Origin: Neobacillus rhizophilus
Lineage (GTDB): Bacteria; Bacillota; Bacilli; Bacillales; Cytobacillaceae
NCBI RefSeq assembly: GCF_018343535.1
Contig: NZ_JAGYPF010000005.1
Location: 496,001 to 560,000, forward strand
Length of the DNA: 64,000 nt
Reading direction: 5' to 3'
The notes beneath the pieces are model-generated. The model had not been told where the DNA came from. It made no database searches and was given only the letters and a program-made list of their open reading frames with translations. The stretch's first letter is position 1. Each line of letters opens with the position of its first letter. The position numbers were made by a program, and so were the translations under genes. Below, one piece after another: positions 41,669 to 49,769 of the stretch.

Positions 41669-42442
41669 ATGCCTTATCAGGTGAAAATTGATGCATTTGA
41701 AGGGCCGCTTGATTTGCTGCTCCATTTAATAAACAGGCTTGAAATTGATATTTATGATATTCCCGTGGCACAGATAACGGAACAATATCTAATCTATATT
41801 CATACCATGAAGGAATTAAAATTGGATGTTGCCAGTGAATATTTGGTAATGGCGGCAACACTGCTGGCGATTAAAAGCAAAATGCTTCTTCCTAAGCATG
41901 AGGAAGAGTTTGAAGATGTTGATCCCCTCGAGACAGCCTACGAGGAAGACCCGAGGGACGAACTGGTTGAGCGATTGATAGAATACCGAAAGTACAAGGA
42001 GGCTGCTCACGATTTAAAAACGATGGAAGAAGAGCGAGCCCTTATGTACACCAAACCGCCAAGTGATTTATCCGACTTTACGAAGGAAGTACAGCCTGGG
42101 AAAAAAGATATGAATGTTTCCCTTTACGATATGCTAGCTGCGTTCCAAAAACTAATGAGAAGAAAGAAACTGCAGCGGCCAATGGCGACGAAAATTACCC
42201 GGCAGGAAATTTCTATTGAGACAAGAATGACACAGATCATGGAAGAATTAAAGCATCTTAAGGGCAGGAGAAATTTTACTGAATTATTTCCTTTTCCCGC
42301 AAAGGACCATATCGTTGTTACTTTTCTAGCTATTTTAGAACTGATGAAAAGAAAGGAAGTTAACGTCCATCAACAAGAAAACTTTGGGGACATTTTAATT
42401 GAAGCAGTAATAGAAGGAGCAGATGTTGGTGGATATCATTAA
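41669..42442 (+). CDS. scpA: Segregation and condensation protein A
   Basis: This 257-residue kleisin of the bacterial SMC complex links the heads of Smc and binds ScpB. It begins with the family's YQVKIDAFEGPLDLLLHLIN and ends with the winged-helix that binds the Smc head (FLAILELMKRKEVNVHQQ). It overlaps scpB by 20 bases, so the two are coupled. Confidence 0.94.
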   Translation: MPYQVKIDAFEGPLDLLLHLINRLEIDIYDIPVAQITEQYLIYIHTMKELKLDVASEYLVMAATLLAIKSKMLLPKHEEEFEDVDPLETAYEEDPRDELVERLIEYRKYKEAAHDLKTMEEERALMYTKPPSDLSDFTKEVQPGKKDMNVSLYDMLAAFQKLMRRKKLQRPMATKITRQEISIETRMTQIMEELKHLKGRRNFTELFPFPAKDHIVVTFLAILELMKRKEVNVHQQENFGDILIEAVIEGADVGGYH

Positions 42443-43016
42443 TTGGACAAGTATATTGGAAAGCCTGTTGTTCGCCGCAGGAGACGAAGGGCTTTCCCTT
42501 AAACAAATCGCCGAGGTCCTAGAAGTGGATGAACTTCTTGCAAATGAGATAATTGAGAATTTAAAACAAGAGTATGAATCTAATGAAAATCGCGGAATTA
42601 TGATGGTTCAACTGGCCGGGACGTTTCAGCTTGCCACAAAGAAAGACAACGCCGACTACTTAAAAAAGCTTGTTGATTCTCCACATACCTCGACATTGTC
42701 ACAGGCTGCTTTGGAGACTTTGGCAATTATTGCGTATAAACAGCCAATCACCCGGGCTGAAATTGAGGAAATCCGTGGTGTCAAAACGGAACGGCCGTTA
42801 AACACGCTTATGGCAAAGGCCTTGATCAAAGAAGTCGGTCGTGCCGAGGGGACAGGACGCGCTATTTTGTATGGTACTACCAAAGAGTTTCTTGATTATT
42901 TTGGCTTGAAGAACTTGAATGAACTACCGCCTCTTCCTGAAAAAGTGGAGGATGAATTTGTTCAGGAGGAAGCCGATTTATTTTTTGAAAAATTTCAAGA
43001 AACATTGAACTCTTAA
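42423..43016 (+). CDS. scpB: Segregation and condensation protein B
   Basis: This 197-residue protein has two winged-helix domains (LESLLFAAGDEGLSLKQIAE and LETLAIIAYKQPITRAEIEE). ScpB dimers bind ScpA in the SMC condensin. The start is uncertain: ATG 42423, TTG 42426 and GTG 42429 lie 4, 7 and 10 bases after AAGGAG. An acidic tail follows the second domain. Confidence 0.93.
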   Translation: MLVDIINWTSILESLLFAAGDEGLSLKQIAEVLEVDELLANEIIENLKQEYESNENRGIMMVQLAGTFQLATKKDNADYLKKLVDSPHTSTLSQAALETLAIIAYKQPITRAEIEEIRGVKTERPLNTLMAKALIKEVGRAEGTGRAILYGTTKEFLDYFGLKNLNELPPLPEKVEDEFVQEEADLFFEKFQETLNS

Positions 43017-43109
43017 TATCCGCGCAGAGAATATGTGATAAAATAAAAATATCCATATTTTTTTTACGCAACAATGGTTTAAGCATATTTACAAGGAGCG
43101 GGATTTAAG

Positions 43110-43529
43110 TTGCTGATTAAAGAATGTAAAGGGTATGAATTAGAAAAAGAAAAATCCAATACTTCAGAGGATTTCTTTAACAGAAGTGAGATAACATTTA
43201 TGGAAGATGGGACTGAAAAAACATTGCATGTTTTGTATGTCCGTTATTTTGATACTACTTTTCAAGAATTTACTCCATTTAAGCAAGATCCCATTTTTGC
43301 CCAAGATGGACTTGAGGTGAGCTTGAAAGATATTGTTGCCCTTGTTTGTTTGTTGAAAAATCCAGGCTTACGCGGTCGCAAACGGCTTTATATTAATTCC
43401 AAGCAAGAATTTGCTTCTTATTTTCAAGGTATCAATTTTGAAAAATTGCCGGAAATCTTTTCAAGCCTAAAGCAACAAAACGGCTATCAGTTGCGTTCAC
43501 CGCTAGAGTTTATCTTGCAACCTAATTAA
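43110..43529 (+). CDS. Uncharacterised 139-residue protein
   Basis: A TTG at 43110 spaced 9 bases from AAGGAG opens a 139-codon frame. The product is soluble and mixed alpha/beta, with no Cys-rich or membrane segment. A basic stretch NPGLRGRKRLYINSKQEF is the most striking. I do not recognise the family. It lies between scpB and ypuI on the same strand and ends 17 bases before ypuI, so it is likely co-transcribed with it. Codon use does not differ visibly from its neighbours. Confidence 0.7.
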   Translation: MLIKECKGYELEKEKSNTSEDFFNRSEITFMEDGTEKTLHVLYVRYFDTTFQEFTPFKQDPIFAQDGLEVSLKDIVALVCLLKNPGLRGRKRLYINSKQEFASYFQGINFEKLPEIFSSLKQQNGYQLRSPLEFILQPN

Positions 43530-43546
43530 ACACAGGAGGGGTTAAG

Positions 43547-44035
43547 ATGGGGAATTCCTTAGTTCATTCACAATTATACGATGTCAAAAATTTCCTTGCA
43601 AAGACCATTACAGCGATTGGGGATTTTTTAAATGAAACAACAATTTCACAATTGCAATTAGAAAATGATGAAGACGTTAACTATCATAAATTAATCTTTT
43701 CAACGTTAAGAAAGCTTGCTGTGTACAGCGAGGAGGGTTTCGAAGCATGTACGGTTATTTTGCAGGGAGATCCGTTTCAAAAAGCTGCAGCCGAGAAAAC
43801 CTTGTATAAGATTTATCATCAATGCATCGAGGAATTCTTCTCACCAAAAAATGATGCCTGGTTTGAAAACAGCCGTTCTGCTTATACCGGGAAAAATTCC
43901 ATCAAATTTTACCGGACTACGGCTGAGCAAATCCAGCAATTGATTAAAAGCTTGGAAGGTGAGTTTCAGCGCATAAGAGAAGAACTGGAATATTATGAAA
44001 CAGATTATCGCACGAAGATGATTCAATCCAAATAA
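43547..44035 (+). CDS. ypuI: YpuI-family protein (DUF3907)
   Basis: This 162-residue helical protein matches DUF3907/YpuI (SAYTGKNSIKFYRTTAE is the conserved core). The position after scpB is as in B. subtilis. The function is unknown. The ATG follows CAGGAGGGG. Confidence 0.85.
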   Translation: MGNSLVHSQLYDVKNFLAKTITAIGDFLNETTISQLQLENDEDVNYHKLIFSTLRKLAVYSEEGFEACTVILQGDPFQKAAAEKTLYKIYHQCIEEFFSPKNDAWFENSRSAYTGKNSIKFYRTTAEQIQQLIKSLEGEFQRIREELEYYETDYRTKMIQSK

Positions 44036-44042
44036 TTATTAT

Positions 44043-44078
44043 TTTAAGGCTGTCCTTGCAAAGGTCAGCCTTTTCTCT
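44043..44078 (+). terminator. Terminator after ypuI
   Basis: AAGGCTGTCCTT pairs imperfectly with AAGGTCAGCCTT, followed by TTCTCTTG. Confidence 0.65.
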
Positions 44079-44146
44079 TGTTCTTACCAACCTTTTTTCC
44101 TCATACCTTTTAGGGAGACTCGTGCAGCGGAAAGGAAGGCGAGAAA

Positions 44147-45043
44147 ATGAGCCGGTTTAGCGGTTATGTAAATGAATTATTTAAATGGAATGAGCAGATG
44201 CGGCAGTTCCTGCAGTCTGAACGGGTCAGCCAAAACTCTGAATTATGGGATGAACTTGATGAATTTACGTATATGATTGAAGGTTCAAGGAAAGAGCTTT
44301 CCAATGAAGAACTGATCGGTCTTCAGGCAAGAGCTGAACAAATCCATGGTAAATTGGAAAATTATTTTAGCCAAAAACGTGACCAGGAGATAGGGACCAT
44401 TTGGGCAATTGAAAAACAAATCCCGCCGGGTGGCCATAAACTACCCGAGCTGCCCTATCCTTATAACGCGTTAGAGCCATATATCTCTGAGGAAATCTTG
44501 CGGCTTCACCATGATAAGCACCACCGTGCATATGTTGAGGGCTTAAACAAGGCAGAGTTAAACCTAAAATCAGCAAGAGAAAGAAACGATTTTTCCCTCG
44601 TCAAGCATTGGTCAAGGGAGCTGGCATTCCACGGGTCCGGTCATTATCTTCATTCGATATTTTGGAAAAACATGAGTCCAAATGGCGGAGGAAACCCGTA
44701 CGGATTAGTGCAAAAGGAAATCACCAATTATTTCGGAACCATCACGGCCTTTAAGAATCATTTCACCGAGGCCGCCAAACAGGTCGAAGGGTCAGGCTGG
44801 GCGTTATTGGTTTGGTCGCCAAGAGCACACCATTTGGAAATTTTACAAACGGAACGGCACATGCTGCTGACACAGTGGGATACCATCCCACTGCTCGTCC
44901 TCGACGTATGGGAGCATGCCTATTATCTTCAATATCAAAACAACCGGACTGAGTACATTAGTAACTGGTGGAATGTCGTAAACTGGCACGATGTAGAAAT
45001 GAGATTTGAAAAAACAGTGGACACGAAATGGTCTCCCCTATGA
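44147..45043 (+). CDS. sodF: Superoxide dismutase (Fe/Mn family) with N-terminal extension
   Basis: This 298-residue protein carries an N-terminal helical extension of about 95 residues, then an Fe/Mn superoxide dismutase domain. Metal ligands lie in LRLHHDKHHRAYVEGLN, HGSGHYLHS and DVWEHAYYLQYQ. It resembles B. subtilis SodF. The extension's role is unknown. Metal choice (Fe or Mn) cannot be read securely from sequence. Confidence 0.88.
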   Translation: MSRFSGYVNELFKWNEQMRQFLQSERVSQNSELWDELDEFTYMIEGSRKELSNEELIGLQARAEQIHGKLENYFSQKRDQEIGTIWAIEKQIPPGGHKLPELPYPYNALEPYISEEILRLHHDKHHRAYVEGLNKAELNLKSARERNDFSLVKHWSRELAFHGSGHYLHSIFWKNMSPNGGGNPYGLVQKEITNYFGTITAFKNHFTEAAKQVEGSGWALLVWSPRAHHLEILQTERHMLLTQWDTIPLLVLDVWEHAYYLQYQNNRTEYISNWWNVVNWHDVEMRFEKTVDTKWSPL

Positions 45044-45072
45044 CAAGGAAGCGGCGCGCCGCTTTCTTTTTT

Positions 45073-45193
45073 GTCTAGCTCCAGCGCCTAGGGGCTCGCA
45101 GGTCTACAGCCAATCCGTCAAGAAGGCCAAAAAGCAGCCTTCTCGCCGGCTTGTCTTATGCCTGTCGCCCCTGTTCAAGGCGCTTCCGCTTTT
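45073..45193. repeat. Dispersed CTCCAGCGCC-type repeat, copy 2
   Basis: The block starts GTCTAGCTCCAGCGCCTAGG and ends AAGGCGCTTCCGCTTTT. End arms AGCGCCT and AGGCGCT are inverted, and an inner hairpin AGAAGGC/GCCTTCT is present. It is related to 9612-9760 by its ends but differs in the middle. Confidence 0.8.
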
Positions 45194-45261
45194 CTTTTTG
45201 TCATATCACACTTTGTCCTGCATAAAATTTACTAAATAACGAGGAGGACGAGGTATATCTA

Positions 45262-46407
45262 ATGAGAATTATTTTAAAAATAGCCTGTTTTTGCCTCATA
45301 GTCTCACTATTTGCCGCTAATCATCCTCAGAGAGCCGAGGCTTCCTTTGATGTTAGTGCTGCTAGTGCAGTTCTAATTGAGCAAAATTCCGGCCGCATTC
45401 TTTATGAAAAGGATGCTTTTACGAAAAGACGAATCGCCAGCATTACGAAAATTATGACGGCGATTCTAGCAATCGAATCTGGAAAACTAGATCAATATGT
45501 AAAGGTAAGTGAACAAGCAGTCCGTGCAGAGGGCTCATCTGTATACTTAAAGCCGGGTGAAAAAATAAAACTTGAGGATTTAGTCTATGGATTAATGCTG
45601 CGGTCCGGAAATGATACAGCTGTTGCAATCGCCGAATATGTCGGTGGAAGTGTCGATGGCTTTGCTTTTTTAATGAACCAAAAGGCAAAGGAAATCGGCA
45701 TGTTAAACACACATTTTGCAAATCCCCATGGCTTGGATGACCATGAAAACCATTATTCAACCGCCTATGATATGGCCATTTTGACACGTTACGCGATGCA
45801 TAACAAAATCTATCAAAAAATTTCCGGTACAAAGGTGCATCGGGCTCCTAATCCAACCGAAAGCTGGGACAGGGTATGGAAGAACAAAAATCGGTTATTA
45901 ACAAAATATAAATATACAACCGGAGGTAAGACAGGCTATACAAAACGGGCTAAGCGGACGCTGGTAACGACAGCAGCAAAAGGTGATATGAGTTTAATCG
46001 CGGTCACCTTGAACGACCCAAATGATTGGGATGATCATATTTCCATGTATGAATACGGATTTAAAGATTACGATATGGCAGAAGTTTTAACAAAAGGAAA
46101 AATTGATATCAAAAGTCCGAAATATTTTCAAAACCATTTGTTCTTAAAGAAATCAATTGTTTACCCGGCAACCAGCCAAGAGATGGACTTATTCAGCATT
46201 AAGTATAAGTTAAACAAGCCTGATAAAAAATGGGATGATGAAAATAAACAAGAGAGAGTAGTCGGAAAAGCTATTGTTTATTTGGATGGAAGGGCCGTAA
46301 AGGAATCACCTATTTACTATCAAAGCTTGCCGAAAAAAGAGAAGGGTCTGTTTGAAAGTGTTAAAAAAATATTTTTTTCACTAATAGGTGTGAACGCGCA
46401 TGGTTAA
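45262..46407 (+). CDS. dacB: Sporulation D-alanyl-D-alanine carboxypeptidase (PBP5*)
   Basis: This 381-residue exported penicillin-binding protein has a signal (IACFCLIVSLFAANHPQRAEA), Ser60 and Lys63 in RIASITK, SGN in LRSGNDTAVA and KTG in GGKTGYTK. DacB sets cross-linking of the spore cortex from the mother cell. It overlaps spmA by 8 bases, forming the operon dacB-spmA-spmB as in B. subtilis. Confidence 0.94.
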   Translation: MRIILKIACFCLIVSLFAANHPQRAEASFDVSAASAVLIEQNSGRILYEKDAFTKRRIASITKIMTAILAIESGKLDQYVKVSEQAVRAEGSSVYLKPGEKIKLEDLVYGLMLRSGNDTAVAIAEYVGGSVDGFAFLMNQKAKEIGMLNTHFANPHGLDDHENHYSTAYDMAILTRYAMHNKIYQKISGTKVHRAPNPTESWDRVWKNKNRLLTKYKYTTGGKTGYTKRAKRTLVTTAAKGDMSLIAVTLNDPNDWDDHISMYEYGFKDYDMAEVLTKGKIDIKSPKYFQNHLFLKKSIVYPATSQEMDLFSIKYKLNKPDKKWDDENKQERVVGKAIVYLDGRAVKESPIYYQSLPKKEKGLFESVKKIFFSLIGVNAHG

Positions 46408-46987
46408 TTATATCTGGGTTGGAATGACTGTCATTGGGATTGTGTTTGCTCTGTTTAATGGGACCATTGAGGATGTAAACAGGGCGGTATTTGATGGGGC
46501 GAAAGAAGCGGTTACGTTATGTATCGGCCTGATCAGCGTGCTTGTCTTTTGGCTTGGAATGATGCGGATTGCGGAGGAATCAGGGCTTCTTGAAAAACTG
46601 GCTAAATTATTTCGCCCGCTTGTAAAGATATTGTTTCCAGAAGTACCCGTCCAACATCCAGCGATGGGATATATGCTGTCGAATATGATTTCCAACATGT
46701 TTGGCCTTGGGAATGCCGCGACTCCGCTTGGCATCAAAGCAATGGAGGAGCTAAAAAAGTTAAACGGCGGAAAAAACTCGGCTTCAAGGTCCATGGTCAC
46801 ATTTTTGGCGATTAATACGGCTAGCATTACCATTATCCCGACAACCGTCATAGCTATCAGAATGACATATCATTCAACATCCCCTACCGAAATTGTTGTT
46901 CCAACCATTATTGCCACCATCCTTTCGGCGATAGGGGCCGTTCTCATCGACCGTTACTTCTATTATCGCAGAAGCCGAAAAGGATGA
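46400..46987 (+). CDS. spmA: Spore maturation protein A
   Basis: This 195-residue membrane protein has about five helices and belongs to the nucleoside-recognition (Gate) family. The conserved SNMISNMFGLGNAATPLGIKAME is present in parts. Together with SpmB it is needed for spore core dehydration and heat resistance. Confidence 0.93.
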   Translation: MVNYIWVGMTVIGIVFALFNGTIEDVNRAVFDGAKEAVTLCIGLISVLVFWLGMMRIAEESGLLEKLAKLFRPLVKILFPEVPVQHPAMGYMLSNMISNMFGLGNAATPLGIKAMEELKKLNGGKNSASRSMVTFLAINTASITIIPTTVIAIRMTYHSTSPTEIVVPTIIATILSAIGAVLIDRYFYYRRSRKG

Positions 46988-46993
46988 TCATTT

Positions 46994-47530
46994 ATGGAAT
47001 TTATTTCATTAATATCTTTGACATTTATACCGTTATTAATAGGCTTTATCCTGATTTATGGCACCATTAAACAGGTGCCGACTTACGAAAGCTTTGTCGA
47101 GGGCGGTAAGGAAGGGATAAAAATCGCTGTTTCGATTATCCCATTTTTAGTCGGAATGCTGGTGGCTATCTCCATTTTTCGGGCATCAGGTGCACTAGAT
47201 GCCATCATGGATTGGTTTCGTCCATTTATGAAGATGATTGGAGTTCCAGCAGAAATCGTTCCGTTATTATTGATTCGTCCCATTTCCGGTACAGCAGCCT
47301 TGGGTATGACCAGTGACTTAATCGCTGTGTACGGACCGGATTCCTTCATTGGCAGACTAGCGTCCGTATTGCAGGGGAGCACCGACACGACCTTCTATGT
47401 TTTAACTGTTTATTTCGGTGCAGTCGGCATCAAAAAAATGGGCGATGCCTTAAAAGTAGGGCTCTTGGCAGACGTAGTCGGTATCATCGTATCCATCATC
47501 GTCGTCGCCTTCATTTTCGGAACAAAATAA
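46994..47530 (+). CDS. spmB: Spore maturation protein B
   Basis: This 178-residue membrane protein pairs with SpmA. It shows the family core RPISGTAALGMTSDLIAVYG and GSTDTTFYVLTVYFGAV. It has the same Gate fold as SpmA. Seven bases separate it from spmA; last gene of the operon. Confidence 0.93.
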   Translation: MEFISLISLTFIPLLIGFILIYGTIKQVPTYESFVEGGKEGIKIAVSIIPFLVGMLVAISIFRASGALDAIMDWFRPFMKMIGVPAEIVPLLLIRPISGTAALGMTSDLIAVYGPDSFIGRLASVLQGSTDTTFYVLTVYFGAVGIKKMGDALKVGLLADVVGIIVSIIVVAFIFGTK

Positions 47531-47641
47531 CAAAAAGCAGGTCTTGTATAACGTTTCTTAGGCTGTTGAAAAACTTTCGATAGCCTTTTTATTTTTTTTC
47601 ATTAATCAACGCTTTATAAATATAAAGGCAAAACAATAGGT

Positions 47642-47775
47642 CTGTTGATTGGCGCTCCAGGCGCTTCGCTTTCCGCGGGCGTGCCGGGGAGCCTCCTCGG
47701 CGCTGAAGCGCCTGCGGGGTCTCCCCAGCCCCGTACTCCCGCAGGAGTCTTCGCGCCTTCCACGCCAATCAACAG
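47642..47775 (-). repeat. GC-rich dispersed repeat with terminal inverted repeats, copy 1
   Basis: This 134-base element is bounded by CTGTTGATTGGCG and its exact complement CGCCAATCAACAG (13 bases). The inside is GC-rich with blocks such as CTTTCCGCGGGC, GCCTCCTCGGCGC and CCTGCGGGGTCTCC. It is the reverse orientation of the copy at 48017. From memory, elements of this kind are common between genes in Bacillaceae. No reading frame is kept. Confidence 0.85.
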
Positions 47776-48016
47776 GTGTATTCAATATAGAACTTACACT
47801 CACAATAAATAATAAAAATAAGTTGTAATTTCAATGTTTAAGCCAAAAGAGTTTAGCCAAAGAAATATGAATTTATTATAGACAACCACTTTTCTCAACT
47901 TGATTAATATATACACGTGCTTTTCTTACTGCAGTCTGTCAAAATATGAAAAAGATTGCTTCACACTTTTCAAGGATGGAAAATGTGTGTTGCAATACTT
48001 AGATTGATTTGCCACC
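47776..48016. other. AT-rich spacer between two inverted repeats
   Basis: This 241-base stretch is AT-rich, with no ribosome site followed by an open frame of note. I see nothing coding in it. The surrounding 850-base gap between spmB and rluB is otherwise taken up by the two repeats and the rluB leader (48150-48380). Confidence 0.6.
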
Positions 48017-48149
48017 CTGTTGATTGGAGCGGAGGGCACTCGACTCCTGCGGGATATAGAGGTCACTGGAGACCCCGCAGGCGCCCTAGCGCCGAGGAGG
48101 CTCCAGGACCTCCCCGCGGAAAGCGAGTGCCCGGAGCGGAAATCAACAG
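48017..48149 (+). repeat. GC-rich dispersed repeat with terminal inverted repeats, copy 2
   Basis: This 133-base element is bounded by CTGTTGATT and AATCAACAG. Internal blocks GACTCCTGCGGGA, GACCCCGCAGGCGCC, GCCGAGGAGGCTCC and CCGCGGAAAGC are complements of those in the copy at 47642, so the two are inverted with respect to each other. Confidence 0.85.
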
Positions 48150-48380
48150 GCCCAATAGCATGGACAATCAAAAAAATAACCCAGAAAAAACAAAAAGCAG
48201 GTTCTTTACAGAGCCTGTTTTTTTGTATTTAATGAGCACTGCCGCTTAGACTTTGAAAAGTGGAGAATTTGTGTCATAATTCAGTAGGATAGAACAAATG
48301 CATTTTTAAAATAAGAATTATTACTATAGCAAAATTATATTTGTTCCCTATACTATGGATTGATTTTTTGAGGTGAAAGA

Positions 48381-49124
48381 ATGGAAAGATTGCAGAAAGT
48401 AATTGCCCGCGCCGGAATTGCATCTAGAAGGAAAGCGGAAGATTTGATCAAAGAGGGCAGGGTAAAAGTAAACGGAAAAGTCGTCACCGAGCTTGGTGTA
48501 AAGGTTTCCCCCTCCGATAAAGTAGAGGTAAATGAAATACCGCTTGAGAAAGAGGTGCCTGTTTACTTCCTATTATATAAACCAAGAGGGGTTATTTCGA
48601 GTGTCAGCGATGAAAAAGGCCGAAAGGTAGTAACGGATTTCTTTCCGGCTATAAAAGAAAGAATCTTCCCTGTGGGGCGCCTGGATTACGATACTTCTGG
48701 GTTATTACTGCTTACTAACGATGGCGAATTTGCCAATTTACTAATGCATCCAAAGAACGAAATCGAAAAGGTTTATGTCGCTAAAGTAAAAGGCATTCCT
48801 TTAAGGGAAAATCTTAAAAAGCTTGAAAAGGGAATCCGTTTAGAGGATGGAAAAACAGCGCCGGCGAAAGTGAAGCTGCTGTCAACTGATAAGAAAAAAC
48901 AAACCTCTATCGTTGAGATTATTATTCACGAAGGCAAAAACCGTCAGGTAAGGAGAATGTTCGAAGCAATCGGCCATGAAGTTTTGAAGTTAAAGAGGGA
49001 ACGTTATGGATTTTTAACCTTAACAGGGTTAAAGGCTGGAGAAGCTAGGGAACTAACTACCCATGAGATGAAGCAGATAAGGGCACTTGCTTTGGATGTA
49101 TCGAAGCGGCGAAAAAATTCATAG
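48381..49124 (+). CDS. rluB: 23S rRNA pseudouridine synthase RluB-type
   Basis: This 247-residue enzyme has an N-terminal S4 RNA-binding domain (LQKVIARAGIASRRKAEDLI) and an RsuA-type catalytic domain. The catalytic Asp is in GRLDYDTSGLLLLTNDG near residue 98, and EGKNRQVRRMFEAIGHEV supports RNA binding. It corresponds to YpuL, modifying 23S rRNA. It precedes the res genes as in B. subtilis. The ATG follows GAGGTGA. Confidence 0.9.
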   Translation: MERLQKVIARAGIASRRKAEDLIKEGRVKVNGKVVTELGVKVSPSDKVEVNEIPLEKEVPVYFLLYKPRGVISSVSDEKGRKVVTDFFPAIKERIFPVGRLDYDTSGLLLLTNDGEFANLLMHPKNEIEKVYVAKVKGIPLRENLKKLEKGIRLEDGKTAPAKVKLLSTDKKKQTSIVEIIIHEGKNRQVRRMFEAIGHEVLKLKRERYGFLTLTGLKAGEARELTTHEMKQIRALALDVSKRRKNS

Positions 49125-49222
49125 AATCGTCACAATTAGATTCTGTGGTAAACACTGTGGGGACATTGATAAATGATATAATTTAGACTAACTGTGCTCT
49201 GTAGCAAATGGAGGAGATTCAA

Positions 49223-49747
49223 ATGAAAAAACGGCGATTGGTGATGAGAACGATTATTCTGCTGATTCTCGGTGCTGCCGTTGCTTATAGCCTATATGCC
49301 AATTTGACAAAGGACACGAAACAAAAGGTAGCCGTAGGGGAAAAAGCTCCTGATTTTGTGTTAACGGATATGGACGGGAATAAACATCGTTTGTCCGATT
49401 ACCGCGGTCAGGGAGTTTTCTTAAACTTTTGGGGAACATGGTGTCCTCCTTGCAAGAAAGAGATGCCTTATATCAATAACCAATACCAACAATATAAAGA
49501 CAAAGGGGTTCAGGTTTTATCAGTTGATATCCAGGAATCTGAGTTGCAAGTAAGGCAATTTGCTGAGCATTATAAGCTGGATTTTCCGATTATGATCGAT
49601 ACCGATAAAGAAGTCATGACGGCCTATGGTATTAACCCGCTGCCAGCAACATTTTTAATCGATAAAAACGGGGAAGTTGTGAAATATCATACCGGCGAAA
49701 TGACGGAAAAAATGGTAAGGGAGTTTATGGAGAAAATTAAACCTTAA
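49223..49747 (+). CDS. resA: Thiol-disulfide oxidoreductase ResA
   Basis: This 174-residue protein is membrane-anchored by IILLILGAAVAYSLYANL and has an extracytoplasmic thioredoxin-like domain. The active site is Cys74 and Cys77 in TWCPPCKK. ResA reduces the haem-binding Cys pair of apocytochrome c. The start at 49223 follows GGAGGAG. First gene of resABC, followed by the resDE regulators. Confidence 0.94.
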   Translation: MKKRRLVMRTIILLILGAAVAYSLYANLTKDTKQKVAVGEKAPDFVLTDMDGNKHRLSDYRGQGVFLNFWGTWCPPCKKEMPYINNQYQQYKDKGVQVLSVDIQESELQVRQFAEHYKLDFPIMIDTDKEVMTAYGINPLPATFLIDKNGEVVKYHTGEMTEKMVREFMEKIKP

Positions 49748-49769
49748 GGGTTGTTGGGAGTTTTTTTTA

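Noticed and set aside
47800..48016. A transposase gene between the inverted GC-rich repeats
   Set aside because: The spacer is only 241 AT-rich bases with no open frame of useful length.
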